NCBI GenBank assembly: GCA_030753675.1
Contig: JASMBU010000001.1
Location: 148,356 to 212,355, forward strand
Origin: Methylococcales bacterium
Lineage (GTDB): Bacteria; Pseudomonadota; Gammaproteobacteria; Methylococcales; Methylomonadaceae
Direction: 5' to 3'
DNA: 64,000 nucleotides
Shown here: piece by piece, positions 47,401 to 55,120 of the stretch
Layout: the number at the start of each line of letters is the position of its first letter
Position numbering within the stretch: position 1 is the first letter of the stretch
Program-made: the position numbers and the translations under genes
Notes under the pieces: model-generated
The model's input: the letters and a program-made list of their open reading frames with translations, nothing else
Told to the model about the DNA's origin: nothing
Database searches by the model: none

Positions 47401-47513
47401 GCATCAATCAGTAGTTTAGTGGAATTCCAGAGCCCTAACCCGATCAAGGCCGCGACAGTAAAAATAATTAGTGTGCGGCGTTGAATGGCTAGGTGAATGA
47501 TAGAATCAAGCAT
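44412..47513 (-). CDS. czcA: Heavy-metal efflux RND inner-membrane pump (CzcA type)
   Basis: This 1033-residue pump has twelve membrane helices and two large periplasmic loops. N-terminal VPDITNVQVVINTEAPGY is typical of HME-RND proteins, and the fourth helix reads DFGLIVDGTIIIVEN, the proton-relay pattern of CzcA-type pumps for Zn, Co, Cd or Ni rather than the copper/silver CusA pattern. It expels metal ions using the proton gradient. It follows czcB by 9 bases. The outer-membrane channel gene is missing from the locus. Confidence 0.92.
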   Translation of the reverse strand: MLDSIIHLAIQRRTLIIFTVAALIGLGLWNSTKLLIDAVPDITNVQVVINTEAPGYTPLEVEQRVSYPLETAMAGLPNLSHTRSLSRYGLSQITIIFTDDTDIYFARQLVNERLLAAKSTIPAALEPLLGPLATGLGEIFMFTVDAEPNATHADGSLISLTDLRSVHDWIIRPQLLRVPGVVEINPIGGFKREILVSIEPDNLLAYGLTQTDLLTAIAANNNNQGVGFIEHNGSQLLLRVPGQINSLQMLGEILITETNGHPVQLKQVAHISEGQELRTGAATQNGREVVMSTVFMLIGENSRIVANAVAEKLESIKPSLPPGITLTAVYDRTTLVNKTLKTLQTNLIEGALLVIIILFLFLGNARAALLTAMIIPIVMLMTVTGMVQTQVSANLMSLGALDFGLIVDGTIIIVENCLRKLSQNNTLLTLEERLTLVFNATQEVIRPALFGVFIITIVYIPIFTLSGVEGKMFHPMAITVVIALTCAMLLSITFVPACIAFLFTKPLVEKENVLMKKVHYFYHPLLNMAIKKRWNVVFVAATLITICSYAATNLGSEFIPNLDEGDIAMHALRIPGTSLEQAIQLQQPLEEKIKDLPEVERVFAKIGTAEIATDAVPVSVADNFIILKPRELWPDPYKSKTQLINELATLVEPLPGNRYEFLQPIQMRFNELLAGVRTEVAVKVFGDDFDQLITLGDNIEKAISPIDGAVDVAVEQTTGLPVLTIQPKRDRLSQFGISIKNIQKQLSIALSGRIAGQFYEGDRRTPIVVRLPEHLRTDIDKLKKFPIHRIQGDYIPLGELADVTRVTGYNQIYRENGKRRVVITANVRNRDLSHFVADIKESIKQSVQIPAGYWVEFGGTFQKLKSASQRLSIVVPITLLLILGLLLLALNSIKDALIIFSGVPLALTGGILALIFRDIPFSISAAVGFIALSGIVILNGLVMVTFISDLRKKGLSLESAIIEGALTRLRPVLTTALVASLGFIPMALNTGIGSEVQRPLATVVIGGIVSSTLLTLLVLPALYRLLHHRSVST

Positions 47514-47522
47514 GTTAAGTGA

Positions 47523-48761
47523 TTAGTGGTTGTGTACGGCGCCTGATTTTTCGATATCCGCTTTGATAATGTAACTGTGTTTAGATACGTATTCGGCATT
47601 TGGCTTTAGGCCGCTGAGAACTTCAGCCCACTCCGTGGTGATCAAGCCTAATTCAAGCATACGGACCTCGTAGTCATTACCGATTTTTTCAAAGACAACG
47701 GTAAAGTCTCTGAATGATTGCAACCCTGAACGCTTAACGGCCAGCGAGGCTGGATGTTGGGCAACTTCAATTTCACCGCGAACAAAGCGTCCGGCTAGGA
47801 GTTGGCCGCTTTCGTTGTTGTGTTGTGCGCGTACAATAATAGATTGATTGGCGTGCACGATGGTATCAATTTGTTTCACAATGCCGGTAATGGGTTGGCT
47901 CTTACCATGAAGAAATAAAGATACGCTGCGGCCTAAGCTTATTTTATTTTGGTCTTCGGGAAAGACAGCCAGTTCACTGATTAAAATTGAATCATCAATG
48001 ATGGAAAATAAAATACGATTATTGGTTTGTTCGCCGGGGTTGGCATTTCGATGGTGAATGATACCGTTAAGTGGAGAATAAATTTTAAACGGTTCAAGGG
48101 TTGAGTTTCTTTTAACGGTGAGTAGTAATTGGCCCTTATTAACGCGTTGGCCTAGGGAGGCTGTAACGCTTTTAATCGTACCTTCGAAACGCGATTTTAT
48201 TTCACGGGTGTTCTCAGGGTGTGTTGTTAATTTCCCATAGGCTGAAATAGTTTTCTTGAGTATTCTAGGTTGTGCGATAGCGGTTTCAAGCGCTAATTTT
48301 TTAGCGATATCAGCTTGGATATGGGTGCGGCCTTCAAAGCTATTATATTGCCAGTGATGATTGTCGCCGTGGTACTGAGCACGGATAGAAACTACAAATG
48401 AATGTGGTTCATAAATAAGATTGTTGCCACGAAGAAAATCTTGCTGTGCGGTGAAATTGATTTCGTTTTGGGTGCCGTCAAGGCGTGTCAGCGTGATTGC
48501 TAATGAAACCTCGGCAGGCTTAATGGACTGACCTTTCTCGGTTATCCAGGCCCGAAATTCAGGCGGAATACCACGTTCGTAGATAACCAGTTCAATAGCA
48601 AAATCATTATGTGTTAAAAGCCTTCCTTGGTGAGGGCCTTTTTCTGGGGCAGTTGTGCCGACGGGTGTCGTTGACTCTGCCGTGGCCCAACTCAGGGCGC
48701 AGGTAGATAGTAACAGTACCAATGTAAAAGTAGCGCTCAGAAAGAGGCGGGCTAGTGTCAT
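47523..48761 (-). CDS. czcB: Heavy-metal efflux RND membrane-fusion protein (CzcB type)
   Basis: This 412-residue protein has a signal peptide (residues 1-27), an N-terminal extension with GPHQGRLLTHNDFAIELVIYE, a lipoyl-like domain split by hairpins (SRFEGTIKSVTASLGQRVNKG) and a C-terminal beta barrel. It links CzcA to an outer-membrane channel across the periplasm. Its order with czcA fits an efflux operon. The extension before the core is shared by CzcB-like and cobalt/zinc/cadmium adaptor proteins. Confidence 0.9.
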   Translation of the reverse strand: MTLARLFLSATFTLVLLLSTCALSWATAESTTPVGTTAPEKGPHQGRLLTHNDFAIELVIYERGIPPEFRAWITEKGQSIKPAEVSLAITLTRLDGTQNEINFTAQQDFLRGNNLIYEPHSFVVSIRAQYHGDNHHWQYNSFEGRTHIQADIAKKLALETAIAQPRILKKTISAYGKLTTHPENTREIKSRFEGTIKSVTASLGQRVNKGQLLLTVKRNSTLEPFKIYSPLNGIIHHRNANPGEQTNNRILFSIIDDSILISELAVFPEDQNKISLGRSVSLFLHGKSQPITGIVKQIDTIVHANQSIIVRAQHNNESGQLLAGRFVRGEIEVAQHPASLAVKRSGLQSFRDFTVVFEKIGNDYEVRMLELGLITTEWAEVLSGLKPNAEYVSKHSYIIKADIEKSGAVHNH

Positions 48762-48827
48762 AAGTTAGTCTTGTGGGCTGCTCCAGTATTTTGTTAATTT
48801 AACATAAACGTAGGAGCAACTGGTTTT

Positions 48828-49217
48828 TTAAGGGCGTACAAAGCAACGGTTGTTTGCAAATTTTTTAGCGTCTTTAAGTTTTTTACGCAGTTTCTTGGCG
48901 TTTGCAGGGTCTCTGAAAACACCCCCGTTTTCACCGGGCGTACGGCGCATAAAGGTAAAAGTTAAGGCTTGATCATATTCGTCATGCGACATTTGAGTGG
49001 CTATTTTATCAATGCTACAAACGCAAGGGTACAAGGTTTCGTATCGTAGCCCGCCTTCTTTTTCTATGCATTGCAATACAAATTCGACGCGCGTTTGAGT
49101 CGGGTAATCGTTAATGACTTGGGGCTTTGATTGCGGTGAGCGGTTACCCGTTAGGATGCATCCATTGAGTAATAAAAAAATTAAAAAGAAGCTATATTTT
49201 AAAAATGATTTTTTCAT
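48828..49217 (-). CDS. Small lipoprotein of unknown function, conserved cysteines
   Basis: This 129-residue protein has a lipobox LLLNGC, so Cys20 is likely lipidated. The mature part has RVEFVLQCIEKEGGLRYETL, CVCSIDKIATQMSHDEYDQA and GENGGVFRDP. I recognise it only as a type of small conserved lipoprotein with a C-V-C pair and paired cysteines (LQC, CVC, RC) that could form disulfides. No function is assigned. It lies between the czc genes and a DUF302 lipoprotein on the same strand. Confidence 0.7.
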   Translation of the reverse strand: MKKSFLKYSFFLIFLLLNGCILTGNRSPQSKPQVINDYPTQTRVEFVLQCIEKEGGLRYETLYPCVCSIDKIATQMSHDEYDQALTFTFMRRTPGENGGVFRDPANAKKLRKKLKDAKKFANNRCFVRP

Positions 49218-49238
49218 GGTGGGTCCTAAGATTATGTA

Positions 49239-49691
49239 TTATTCGGCGGCAAAGTTAATGATTTCTTTCACCTTATTGTTCATGGTGACAGAGAATTTAT
49301 TTAATGCGGAATTATTTGTATTCGTAGGCAAAAGGCGAGATTTTATAATAACTTTGCCGGCAAAGGTGTAGGTTACGACATTACAGGGCATATGGCGAAT
49401 AGAATGGGGAGAAAGTAGCAATAATTTTTTCGCTTGTGTGAGGTTGCAATATTGTATGGTGTCGTAGTCGGGAAAAGGAATATCTTCGCGTTGACGAATA
49501 ACTTTACCGATGCGGTTGTGCCCGGTAATTCTAAAGTTCTGTTCCGTAATGGCGATTTCGAGTTCGGCGAGTACGTCATCATAGGCTTTAAACGTTTCTA
49601 CTTGATAGTAATGCACGGTTTCGCCGGTTGATAGTAAGCTACAGGCAGGTTGTAGGAGCGCTGCTATGAGTATTAGTAGAAACCTGAACAT
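49239..49691 (-). CDS. DUF302-domain lipoprotein
   Basis: This 150-residue protein has a signal peptide with the lipobox-like LLQPAC. The mature part matches DUF302: TFKAYDDVLAELEIAITEQNF, FPDYDTIQYCNLTQAKKLLLLSP and MPCNVVTYTF. DUF302 proteins are small soluble proteins of unknown function found in many bacteria, sometimes beside metal or stress genes. It is 21 bases ahead of the previous lipoprotein gene on the same strand. Confidence 0.78.
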   Translation of the reverse strand: MFRFLLILIAALLQPACSLLSTGETVHYYQVETFKAYDDVLAELEIAITEQNFRITGHNRIGKVIRQREDIPFPDYDTIQYCNLTQAKKLLLLSPHSIRHMPCNVVTYTFAGKVIIKSRLLPTNTNNSALNKFSVTMNNKVKEIINFAAE

Positions 49692-49744
49692 CTTTAGATT
49701 GACATGGCATAGAATAAGGTAATTAGGACTAGCAGCTTAGCATT

Positions 49745-50335
49745 ATGAACGATCAAACAAAAGTCACAGGGGTTATATTGGCGGGAGGTTTAGCCCGCCG
49801 AATGGGATTAGAGCAAGATAAAGGGCTTATTTTATTTCGAGAACAACCAATGGTCACCTACGCGCTAAAGGCAATGGTGGGCGTGGCGGATTGTGTTGTT
49901 ATTAACGCCAATAGAAATATTGAATTATACCAGCATTTTGGGGTACCAGTTATTAGCGATGTCCAGTTAACTTTTGAGGGGCCTTTAGCAGGGGTTTTGT
50001 CAGTTATGAGCATCTGTGAGACAGGAGTGTTAATGGTGATGCCTTGTGATAGTCCTTTAATCCAAAGCAGTCATTTAGTGCAATTAAAACAAGCGTTGCT
50101 TACATCCAGTGCTGAAATAGCTGTGGCGCATGATGGTGTTCGCTTGCAACCGGTTTTTTTAGCTTTAAAAACACACTTGTTAGAAAGTCTTCAGTTTTTT
50201 TTGTCTGGGGGACAACGAAAGATTGATATTTGGTTGCGTCAACACACAGTGGTGGAAGTGGATTTTAGTGAAGACGCTAAGGTTTTTTTAAATATTAATA
50301 CCGCGGAAGAATTGACTGCCCTCGAGGATATTTAA
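49745..50335 (+). CDS. mobA: Molybdenum cofactor guanylyltransferase
   Basis: This 196-residue protein has the nucleotidyltransferase start GVILAGGLARRMG, then DKGLILFREQPM, PVISDVQLTFEGPLAGVLS and MPCDSPLI. MobA attaches GMP to molybdopterin for formate dehydrogenases and related enzymes. The one-base overlap with fdhD makes a cofactor-delivery pair. Length is normal for stand-alone MobA. Confidence 0.95.
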   Translation: MNDQTKVTGVILAGGLARRMGLEQDKGLILFREQPMVTYALKAMVGVADCVVINANRNIELYQHFGVPVISDVQLTFEGPLAGVLSVMSICETGVLMVMPCDSPLIQSSHLVQLKQALLTSSAEIAVAHDGVRLQPVFLALKTHLLESLQFFLSGGQRKIDIWLRQHTVVEVDFSEDAKVFLNINTAEELTALEDI

Positions 50336-51192
50336 TGACAACGACATCGTTTAAACCGGAAATGACAGCGGCTGGGTTGAGTCACTCGGCGAACGTATCG
50401 TGTCTTGATGAGTGTGGTGAACCGCAGGAAATTTATCTGGTAGGTGAGCGAGCATTGACGATTTATGTCGACAAGCTGGAGATTGTAACATTAATGACCA
50501 TTGGCTCACACCCAGAGCTATTAACCTTGGGGTATTTGAAAAACCAAGGTTTTTTTAACCGGTTAACGGAGCTTAAAATTATTCAAGTGGATTGGGAAAC
50601 GGAAGCGGTAGCGGTTGTTAGTGCGCAAGCTGACAGCGATTTTTCAGAGCAAATGAAGCGACGAACGGTGACCACTGGGTGCGGTCAGGGTACGGTGTTT
50701 GGTCGATTGATGGAGAAATTACAAAAGATTAAAGTACCCGACGTTAAGGTGAAGCAGTCGACATTGTATGCCATGTTAGCAACGCTCAATGCTTATAATG
50801 AAGTGTATAAGCAGTCGGGTGCGGTGCACGGCTGTGCTTTGTGCGAGGGGAATCGAATTGAATTATTTGTCGAGGATGTTGGGCGTCATAATGCGGTGGA
50901 TGCCATTGCTGGGCATATGTGGCTGAATAATATTTCTGGGGACAATAAGATTTTTTATACGACTGGGCGGCTAACCTCAGAAATGGTGATTAAAGTAACG
51001 CAAATGGGTATTCCAATTTTATTATCGCGTTCGGGTGCCACGCAGATGGGTTTAGCTATGGCACAACAAGCGGGGGTTATCTTAATTTCCAGAGCAAAAG
51101 GGCAACGATTATTGGTCTTGAACGGGGGTGATAAGGTTATTTTTGATGCGATACCTGAGTCGCGCCGAAAAAGTGATCGTAAGGGTGTTTGA
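50335..51192 (+). CDS. fdhD: Formate dehydrogenase accessory sulfurtransferase
   Basis: This 285-residue protein has the FdhD motif GAVHGCALCEG, whose cysteines transfer sulfur from IscS to the molybdenum cofactor, and EDVGRHNAVDAIAGHMW. It is needed for activity of molybdenum formate dehydrogenases. The preceding mobA gene is overlapped by one base. No formate dehydrogenase subunit gene is in the window. Confidence 0.95.
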   Translation: MTTTSFKPEMTAAGLSHSANVSCLDECGEPQEIYLVGERALTIYVDKLEIVTLMTIGSHPELLTLGYLKNQGFFNRLTELKIIQVDWETEAVAVVSAQADSDFSEQMKRRTVTTGCGQGTVFGRLMEKLQKIKVPDVKVKQSTLYAMLATLNAYNEVYKQSGAVHGCALCEGNRIELFVEDVGRHNAVDAIAGHMWLNNISGDNKIFYTTGRLTSEMVIKVTQMGIPILLSRSGATQMGLAMAQQAGVILISRAKGQRLLVLNGGDKVIFDAIPESRRKSDRKGV

Positions 51193-51364
51193 GATGAATT
51201 GGGGTGGTGACTTTTAGGCGTTTCTGAGGGCGGTTACTTCATAAACGTTGTTGTTAAAAATAGCCACTTCAGGGGGTAATAGAAGTAACAAAATTCTTGT
51301 CATAATGACTGACCTTTGTATGGTGGTATTAACTCTTGATACGGGATTGGTGCGTCTAATCAAG

Positions 51365-51376
51365 CCTGTTAACAGG
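51365..51376. repeat. 12-base palindrome upstream of nudF
   Basis: CCTGTTAACAGG is a perfect palindrome 31 bases ahead of the TTG start, inside the 215-base gap after fdhD. Possible operator; no known consensus recognised. Confidence 0.4.
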
Positions 51377-51407
51377 GAAAATTACGTTAGGTTTAAGAGG
51401 TGGTGTT

Positions 51408-52019
51408 TTGGAAACAGTTAAAAAGGTGAGGGTGGTTGGGCAGGAGTATCTATACCATGGATTTCTTAGTTTAAAGCGTATTCGGTTACAACATACGTTA
51501 TTTGAAGGGGGCTGGGATGAAGAAATTGACCGGGAATTGATTGATCGTGGCGATTGTGTGGCGGTTTTACTGTATGACCCAGATGTTGATGGGGTAGTGC
51601 TTATTGAACAATTTCGGGTCGGAGCATTGGGGCATAACGCAAAACCCTGGTTAATGGAAATTGTAGCCGGTATGGTGGAGTCTGGCGAGAATCCTGAGTC
51701 AGTTGCTTATAGAGAGGCTATTGAAGAAGCGGGATGCGCGATTAAAGAACTTCGTTATATTTGTGAGTATTATAGTTCACCAGGAGCACTTTCAGAACGC
51801 ATGACCTTGTTTTGTGGTCGAGTCGATTCTTCTCAGGTTGGCGGTGTTCACGGTGTTCGAACTGAACACGAAGATATTCAAACCTGGGTTATGTCTTCTG
51901 AAGAGGCTTTGGCTTTAATGAAACAAGGGGCTATTAATTCTGCAACGCCGATAATTGCGCTTCAGTGGTTGGCGTTAAATAGAGAAGCGTTACAACGAGA
52001 GTGGCGCTCAAAGGAATAG
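51408..52019 (+). CDS. nudF: ADP-ribose diphosphatase, Nudix family
   Basis: This 203-residue protein has a Nudix box that spans about residues 87-108 (GMVESGEN, then REAIEEAG), with EYYSSPGALSERMTLF that follows in ADP-ribose pyrophosphatases. It hydrolyses ADP-ribose to AMP and ribose-5-phosphate. The TTG start at 51408 is supported by a GAGGTGG site. It ends 22 bases before the convergent nadB. Confidence 0.92.
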   Translation: METVKKVRVVGQEYLYHGFLSLKRIRLQHTLFEGGWDEEIDRELIDRGDCVAVLLYDPDVDGVVLIEQFRVGALGHNAKPWLMEIVAGMVESGENPESVAYREAIEEAGCAIKELRYICEYYSSPGALSERMTLFCGRVDSSQVGGVHGVRTEHEDIQTWVMSSEEALALMKQGAINSATPIIALQWLALNREALQREWRSKE

Positions 52020-52041
52020 CGTAGAAAGGGTTTGAGCATTC

Positions 52042-53703
52042 TTAGTCGTTTTTTATAAAGGCAGAAGCGGTGTGCTTTGGGCTCAGTATCGTGTTTTTGG
52101 GGGGCGTACGGTTATCTTGTTCTGGGTAATCTTGATTGTAATGGAGTCCACGGCTTTCTTTGCGTTGTTGAGCGCTCAGAATAATAAGTTCAGCAACAAT
52201 AACGAGATTACGGAGTTCAAGAAGATCACTGGTGATGGTGAAATCGCTGTAATACTCATGAATTTCCGCTTTCAATAGATTGATTCGTTCACGCGCACGA
52301 CTCAGTCTTTTATCGGATCGTACTATGCCAACATAATCCCACATGACACGACGGATTTCATCCCAGTTATGGGCGATGACAACTTCTTCATTTGATTTGG
52401 CGACTTGCGACTCATCCCAGGGAGGGATAGTCGTTGGTATTGTTCTATTTGGGAGTTCTCGGAGAATGCTTTCAGCCGCTTGGTTGGCAAAGACAAGGCA
52501 CTCCAGTAATGAGTTACTTGCCATTCGGTTGGCACCATGGAGTCCGGTACACGCGACTTCACCAATGGCATAAAGACCTGAAAGATCTGTTTTGCTGGTG
52601 CTGTCTGTGACAATGCCGCCACAGGTGTAATGGGCGGCAGGAACAACGGGTATTTTTTGTGTCGTAATATCAATGTTAAATTTTAAACATTGTTGGTATA
52701 TATTTGGAAAATGACGTTTGATAAATGCCGGAGATTTATGGCTAATATCAAGGAGGACAAAATCAATGCCGTATTTTTTTATTTGGTGATCAATGGCGCG
52801 GGCGATAATATCTCTTGGCGCTAGTTCTTCCCGCTGATCAAATAAGTGCATAAAAGGCTCGCCGTTGGGCAGTAAAAGTCTCGCGCCTTCCCCGCGGATA
52901 GCCTCACTGATTAAAAAGGAGCGGGCATTGGGATGGTATAAACAAGTCGGGTGAAATTGCATGAATTCCATATTAGCAATGCGACAACCTGCTCGCCATG
53001 CCAGTGATAAACCATCGCCGGTAGCAATATCGGGATTACTAGTATAAAGATAGGCTTTATTTGCGCCACCGGTTGCCAAGACAACAACGCGTGCGGAAAT
53101 TGGACTGACCGTATTATTTTGGGAATCTAATGCGTAAGCCCCAGTGACGTGACCCTCTGGAAATTGTCTAGATTTAACCGTCACTAAATCGATGGCATTG
53201 TGATGCTCTAGTAGTGTGATATTAGCATGTTCTTGTGCCCGCGCTATGAGTGTTGAAATGACAGATTGGCCCGTTGCATCAGCCGCATGCACAATGCGTC
53301 GATGAGAATGGCCGCCCTCACGGTTTAAATGCAGACGGGGTGAGTCGGACCTATGGTCGGCTTCGTGGGTAAAAGAAACCCCTTGATTGATAAGCCAGTC
53401 AATGCTTTGTCTGCCCTGTTTAACCGTTAAGGTAACAATATCTGGGTCACATAAACCCTCGCCAGTTTTCAAAGTGTCTTGAATGTGAGAATTAATTGAG
53501 TCGGCATCATCAAAAACGGCTGAAATACCCCCTTGCGCATAGCGGGTATTACTTTCATCGGTGGTTAATTTGGATAGTATAGTGACTCGGTACAGGTCGG
53601 CTAGTTTAAGTGCTAATGTTAGACCGGCGCATCCACTGCCGATAATGAGCACATCTGTATAGGTAGAAGAGTAAGTGTTAGTCAAGGTCAAGGAGCCTGT
53701 CAA
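52042..53703 (-). CDS. nadB: L-aspartate oxidase
   Basis: This flavoprotein of about 550 residues oxidises aspartate to iminoaspartate, the first step of NAD synthesis. It has the FAD fold DVLIIGSGCAGLTLALKLA, TRYAQGGISAVF, the substrate-site HLNREGGHSHRRIVHA, and QFHPTCLYHP, ISEAIRGEGA. No ATG is in frame near the N-terminus; TTG codons at 53703, 53691 and 53685 are candidates, so the start is uncertain. It is divergent from rpoE, the usual nadB-rpoE arrangement. Confidence 0.95.
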   Translation of the reverse strand: MTGSLTLTNTYSSTYTDVLIIGSGCAGLTLALKLADLYRVTILSKLTTDESNTRYAQGGISAVFDDADSINSHIQDTLKTGEGLCDPDIVTLTVKQGRQSIDWLINQGVSFTHEADHRSDSPRLHLNREGGHSHRRIVHAADATGQSVISTLIARAQEHANITLLEHHNAIDLVTVKSRQFPEGHVTGAYALDSQNNTVSPISARVVVLATGGANKAYLYTSNPDIATGDGLSLAWRAGCRIANMEFMQFHPTCLYHPNARSFLISEAIRGEGARLLLPNGEPFMHLFDQREELAPRDIIARAIDHQIKKYGIDFVLLDISHKSPAFIKRHFPNIYQQCLKFNIDITTQKIPVVPAAHYTCGGIVTDSTSKTDLSGLYAIGEVACTGLHGANRMASNSLLECLVFANQAAESILRELPNRTIPTTIPPWDESQVAKSNEEVVIAHNWDEIRRVMWDYVGIVRSDKRLSRARERINLLKAEIHEYYSDFTITSDLLELRNLVIVAELIILSAQQRKESRGLHYNQDYPEQDNRTPPKNTILSPKHTASAFIKND

Positions 53704-53848
53704 AAGAACTGATGTAAATAAAGGCTATTTTTAGCTAAAAACCTCGATGATGATACCTTTTTTTATGGTGTAATTAGAAAAGTTAAAAAAAACTGAAGGA
53801 AGATGGCGTTTATAGCGGTATTTTTTGTCTTCTTTAGCGAGGTGTGTT

Positions 53849-54442
53849 GTGCGAATTCAAACAAAGACGAGTGACCAGTTTGATCAGGAGCTTGTGTTGC
53901 GCGTGCAGCGTGGGGATAAATCAGCTTATGATTTGTTGGTTCATAAGTATCAACACCGAATTACACAGTTAGTTAATCGTTATGTAAAAGACCCCAGCGA
54001 GGCGCAAGATGTGGCCCAAGAGGCTTTTATCAAGGCGTATCGGGCCATGGTTCGATTTAGAGGTGATAGCGCTTTTTATACGTGGTTATATCGGATAGCG
54101 ATTAATACGGCGAAAAATTATTTAGTGGCACGGGCGCGTCGGTCTTTTAATCATGAAGTCGATTATCAAGCCGCTGAGCACGGCGAGAGTTGTGTGTATC
54201 TGTCTGATTTAAATACCCCCGAAAAACTGCTTCTTAATGATGAGATTATTGCCAATATTCAGCAGACACTCGACGAATTACCTAAAAATATGCGAGAAGT
54301 TATTGTTTTGCGAGAGCTTGACGGATTAAGTTACGAGGAAATTGCTAAAAGTCTTGATTGTCCTGTTGGAACGGTAAGATCGAGAATTTTTCGGGCGCGT
54401 GAGGCAATAGATAAACGATTACAGTCATTACTTGAGGCGTAG
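53849..54442 (+). CDS. rpoE: Extracytoplasmic-stress sigma factor RpoE/AlgU
   Basis: This 197-residue sigma factor has region 2 (DLLVHKYQHRITQLVNRYVKD, EAQDVAQEAFIKAYRA, FYTWLYRIAINTAKN) and region 4 (LPKNMREVIVLRELDGLSYEEIA, GTVRSRIFRARE). It directs transcription of envelope-stress genes. GTG 53849 after an AGGTG site is chosen; the frame also opens at a TTG at 53825. The anti-sigma genes rseA and rseB that normally follow are absent: rseC starts 60 bases later. Confidence 0.95.
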   Translation: MRIQTKTSDQFDQELVLRVQRGDKSAYDLLVHKYQHRITQLVNRYVKDPSEAQDVAQEAFIKAYRAMVRFRGDSAFYTWLYRIAINTAKNYLVARARRSFNHEVDYQAAEHGESCVYLSDLNTPEKLLLNDEIIANIQQTLDELPKNMREVIVLRELDGLSYEEIAKSLDCPVGTVRSRIFRAREAIDKRLQSLLEA

Positions 54443-54502
54443 TTTTTAGGCGCTTGAGTACTGTGTTTTTTTAAGGTCAGTTGTTATGGGTTTGGGTTGT
54501 TT

Positions 54503-54946
54503 ATGATAGAAGAACGTGTGGTTGTTTCGAAAAAAGAACATGGACAGGTTTGGGTTCGTACCTTGCCGATTGCAAGTTGTGGGGATTGTCAGCAAAAGTC
54601 AGCTTGTTCAACATCGTTAGTGGAAAATTTTTTGCAAAAGCGAGAGATTCTTGTTGAGACTGAGTTGGCGTTAGAGTTAGGTGACCAGGTAGTTGTTGCG
54701 ATTAATGAAAGCGATTTTCTTAAAGGCTCTGTTGTTCTTTATTTAATGCCGGTAATTGTATTGTTGATTGGGGCAGGGGTGGGTGAGGTGATAGCACCTT
54801 ATTTTGTATCGGTAAGTTTTGATGTGGTTGTTGGCATTGCGGGGATTGTGTCGTTTTTTTTGTCTTTGTTTTTAATCAATCTGGGTCAGCAGTCAGTTTT
54901 TTGTAAGTCTTTTACTCAACCCGTTGTCTTGAAGAAAGTGTTGTAG
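54503..54946 (+). CDS. rseC: RseC/MucC-type regulator of sigma-E
   Basis: This 147-residue inner-membrane protein has an N-terminal cytosolic part with a cysteine motif SCGDCQQKSACST and two membrane helices (~residues 78-98 and 105-125). RseC/MucC proteins mildly promote sigma-E activity and, in other bacteria, help deliver electrons via the SoxR-reducing system. ATG 54503 is used. It sits directly after rpoE with rseA/rseB missing. Confidence 0.9.
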   Translation: MIEERVVVSKKEHGQVWVRTLPIASCGDCQQKSACSTSLVENFLQKREILVETELALELGDQVVVAINESDFLKGSVVLYLMPVIVLLIGAGVGEVIAPYFVSVSFDVVVGIAGIVSFFLSLFLINLGQQSVFCKSFTQPVVLKKVL

Positions 54947-55120
54947 CGTTGTTTCAGCGGTAAAGATATGGATGCCGGCAACGTTTTTGTCTTGTAATTC
55001 TCTAAAGAGTCGCAATATTGGGGTTATAGGTATTGGCGGGCGAGTGCTTGCTGAAACTGGTGTTTGTTTTAAGTCGATCAATAAAATGTGGATGATTTTG
55101 TCCAAAATAATGAGGGTGAG
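54947..55120. other. Gap between rseC and degP with no clear gene
   Basis: These 174 bases hold no recognised gene. A minus-strand frame runs from 55105 into rseC (70 codons, ILLIDLKQTPVSAST...), but it overlaps rseC, has no ribosome site that I can see and resembles no family I know. The region more likely contains the degP promoter. Confidence 0.5.

Noticed and set aside
53704..53848. A sigma-E-type self-promoter before rpoE
   Set aside because: No GAACTT with a correctly spaced TCAAA- or TCTGA-like element was convincing.
54893..55105. A 70-codon minus-strand frame between rseC and degP
   Set aside because: Overlaps rseC, lacks a ribosome site and matches no family that I recognise.
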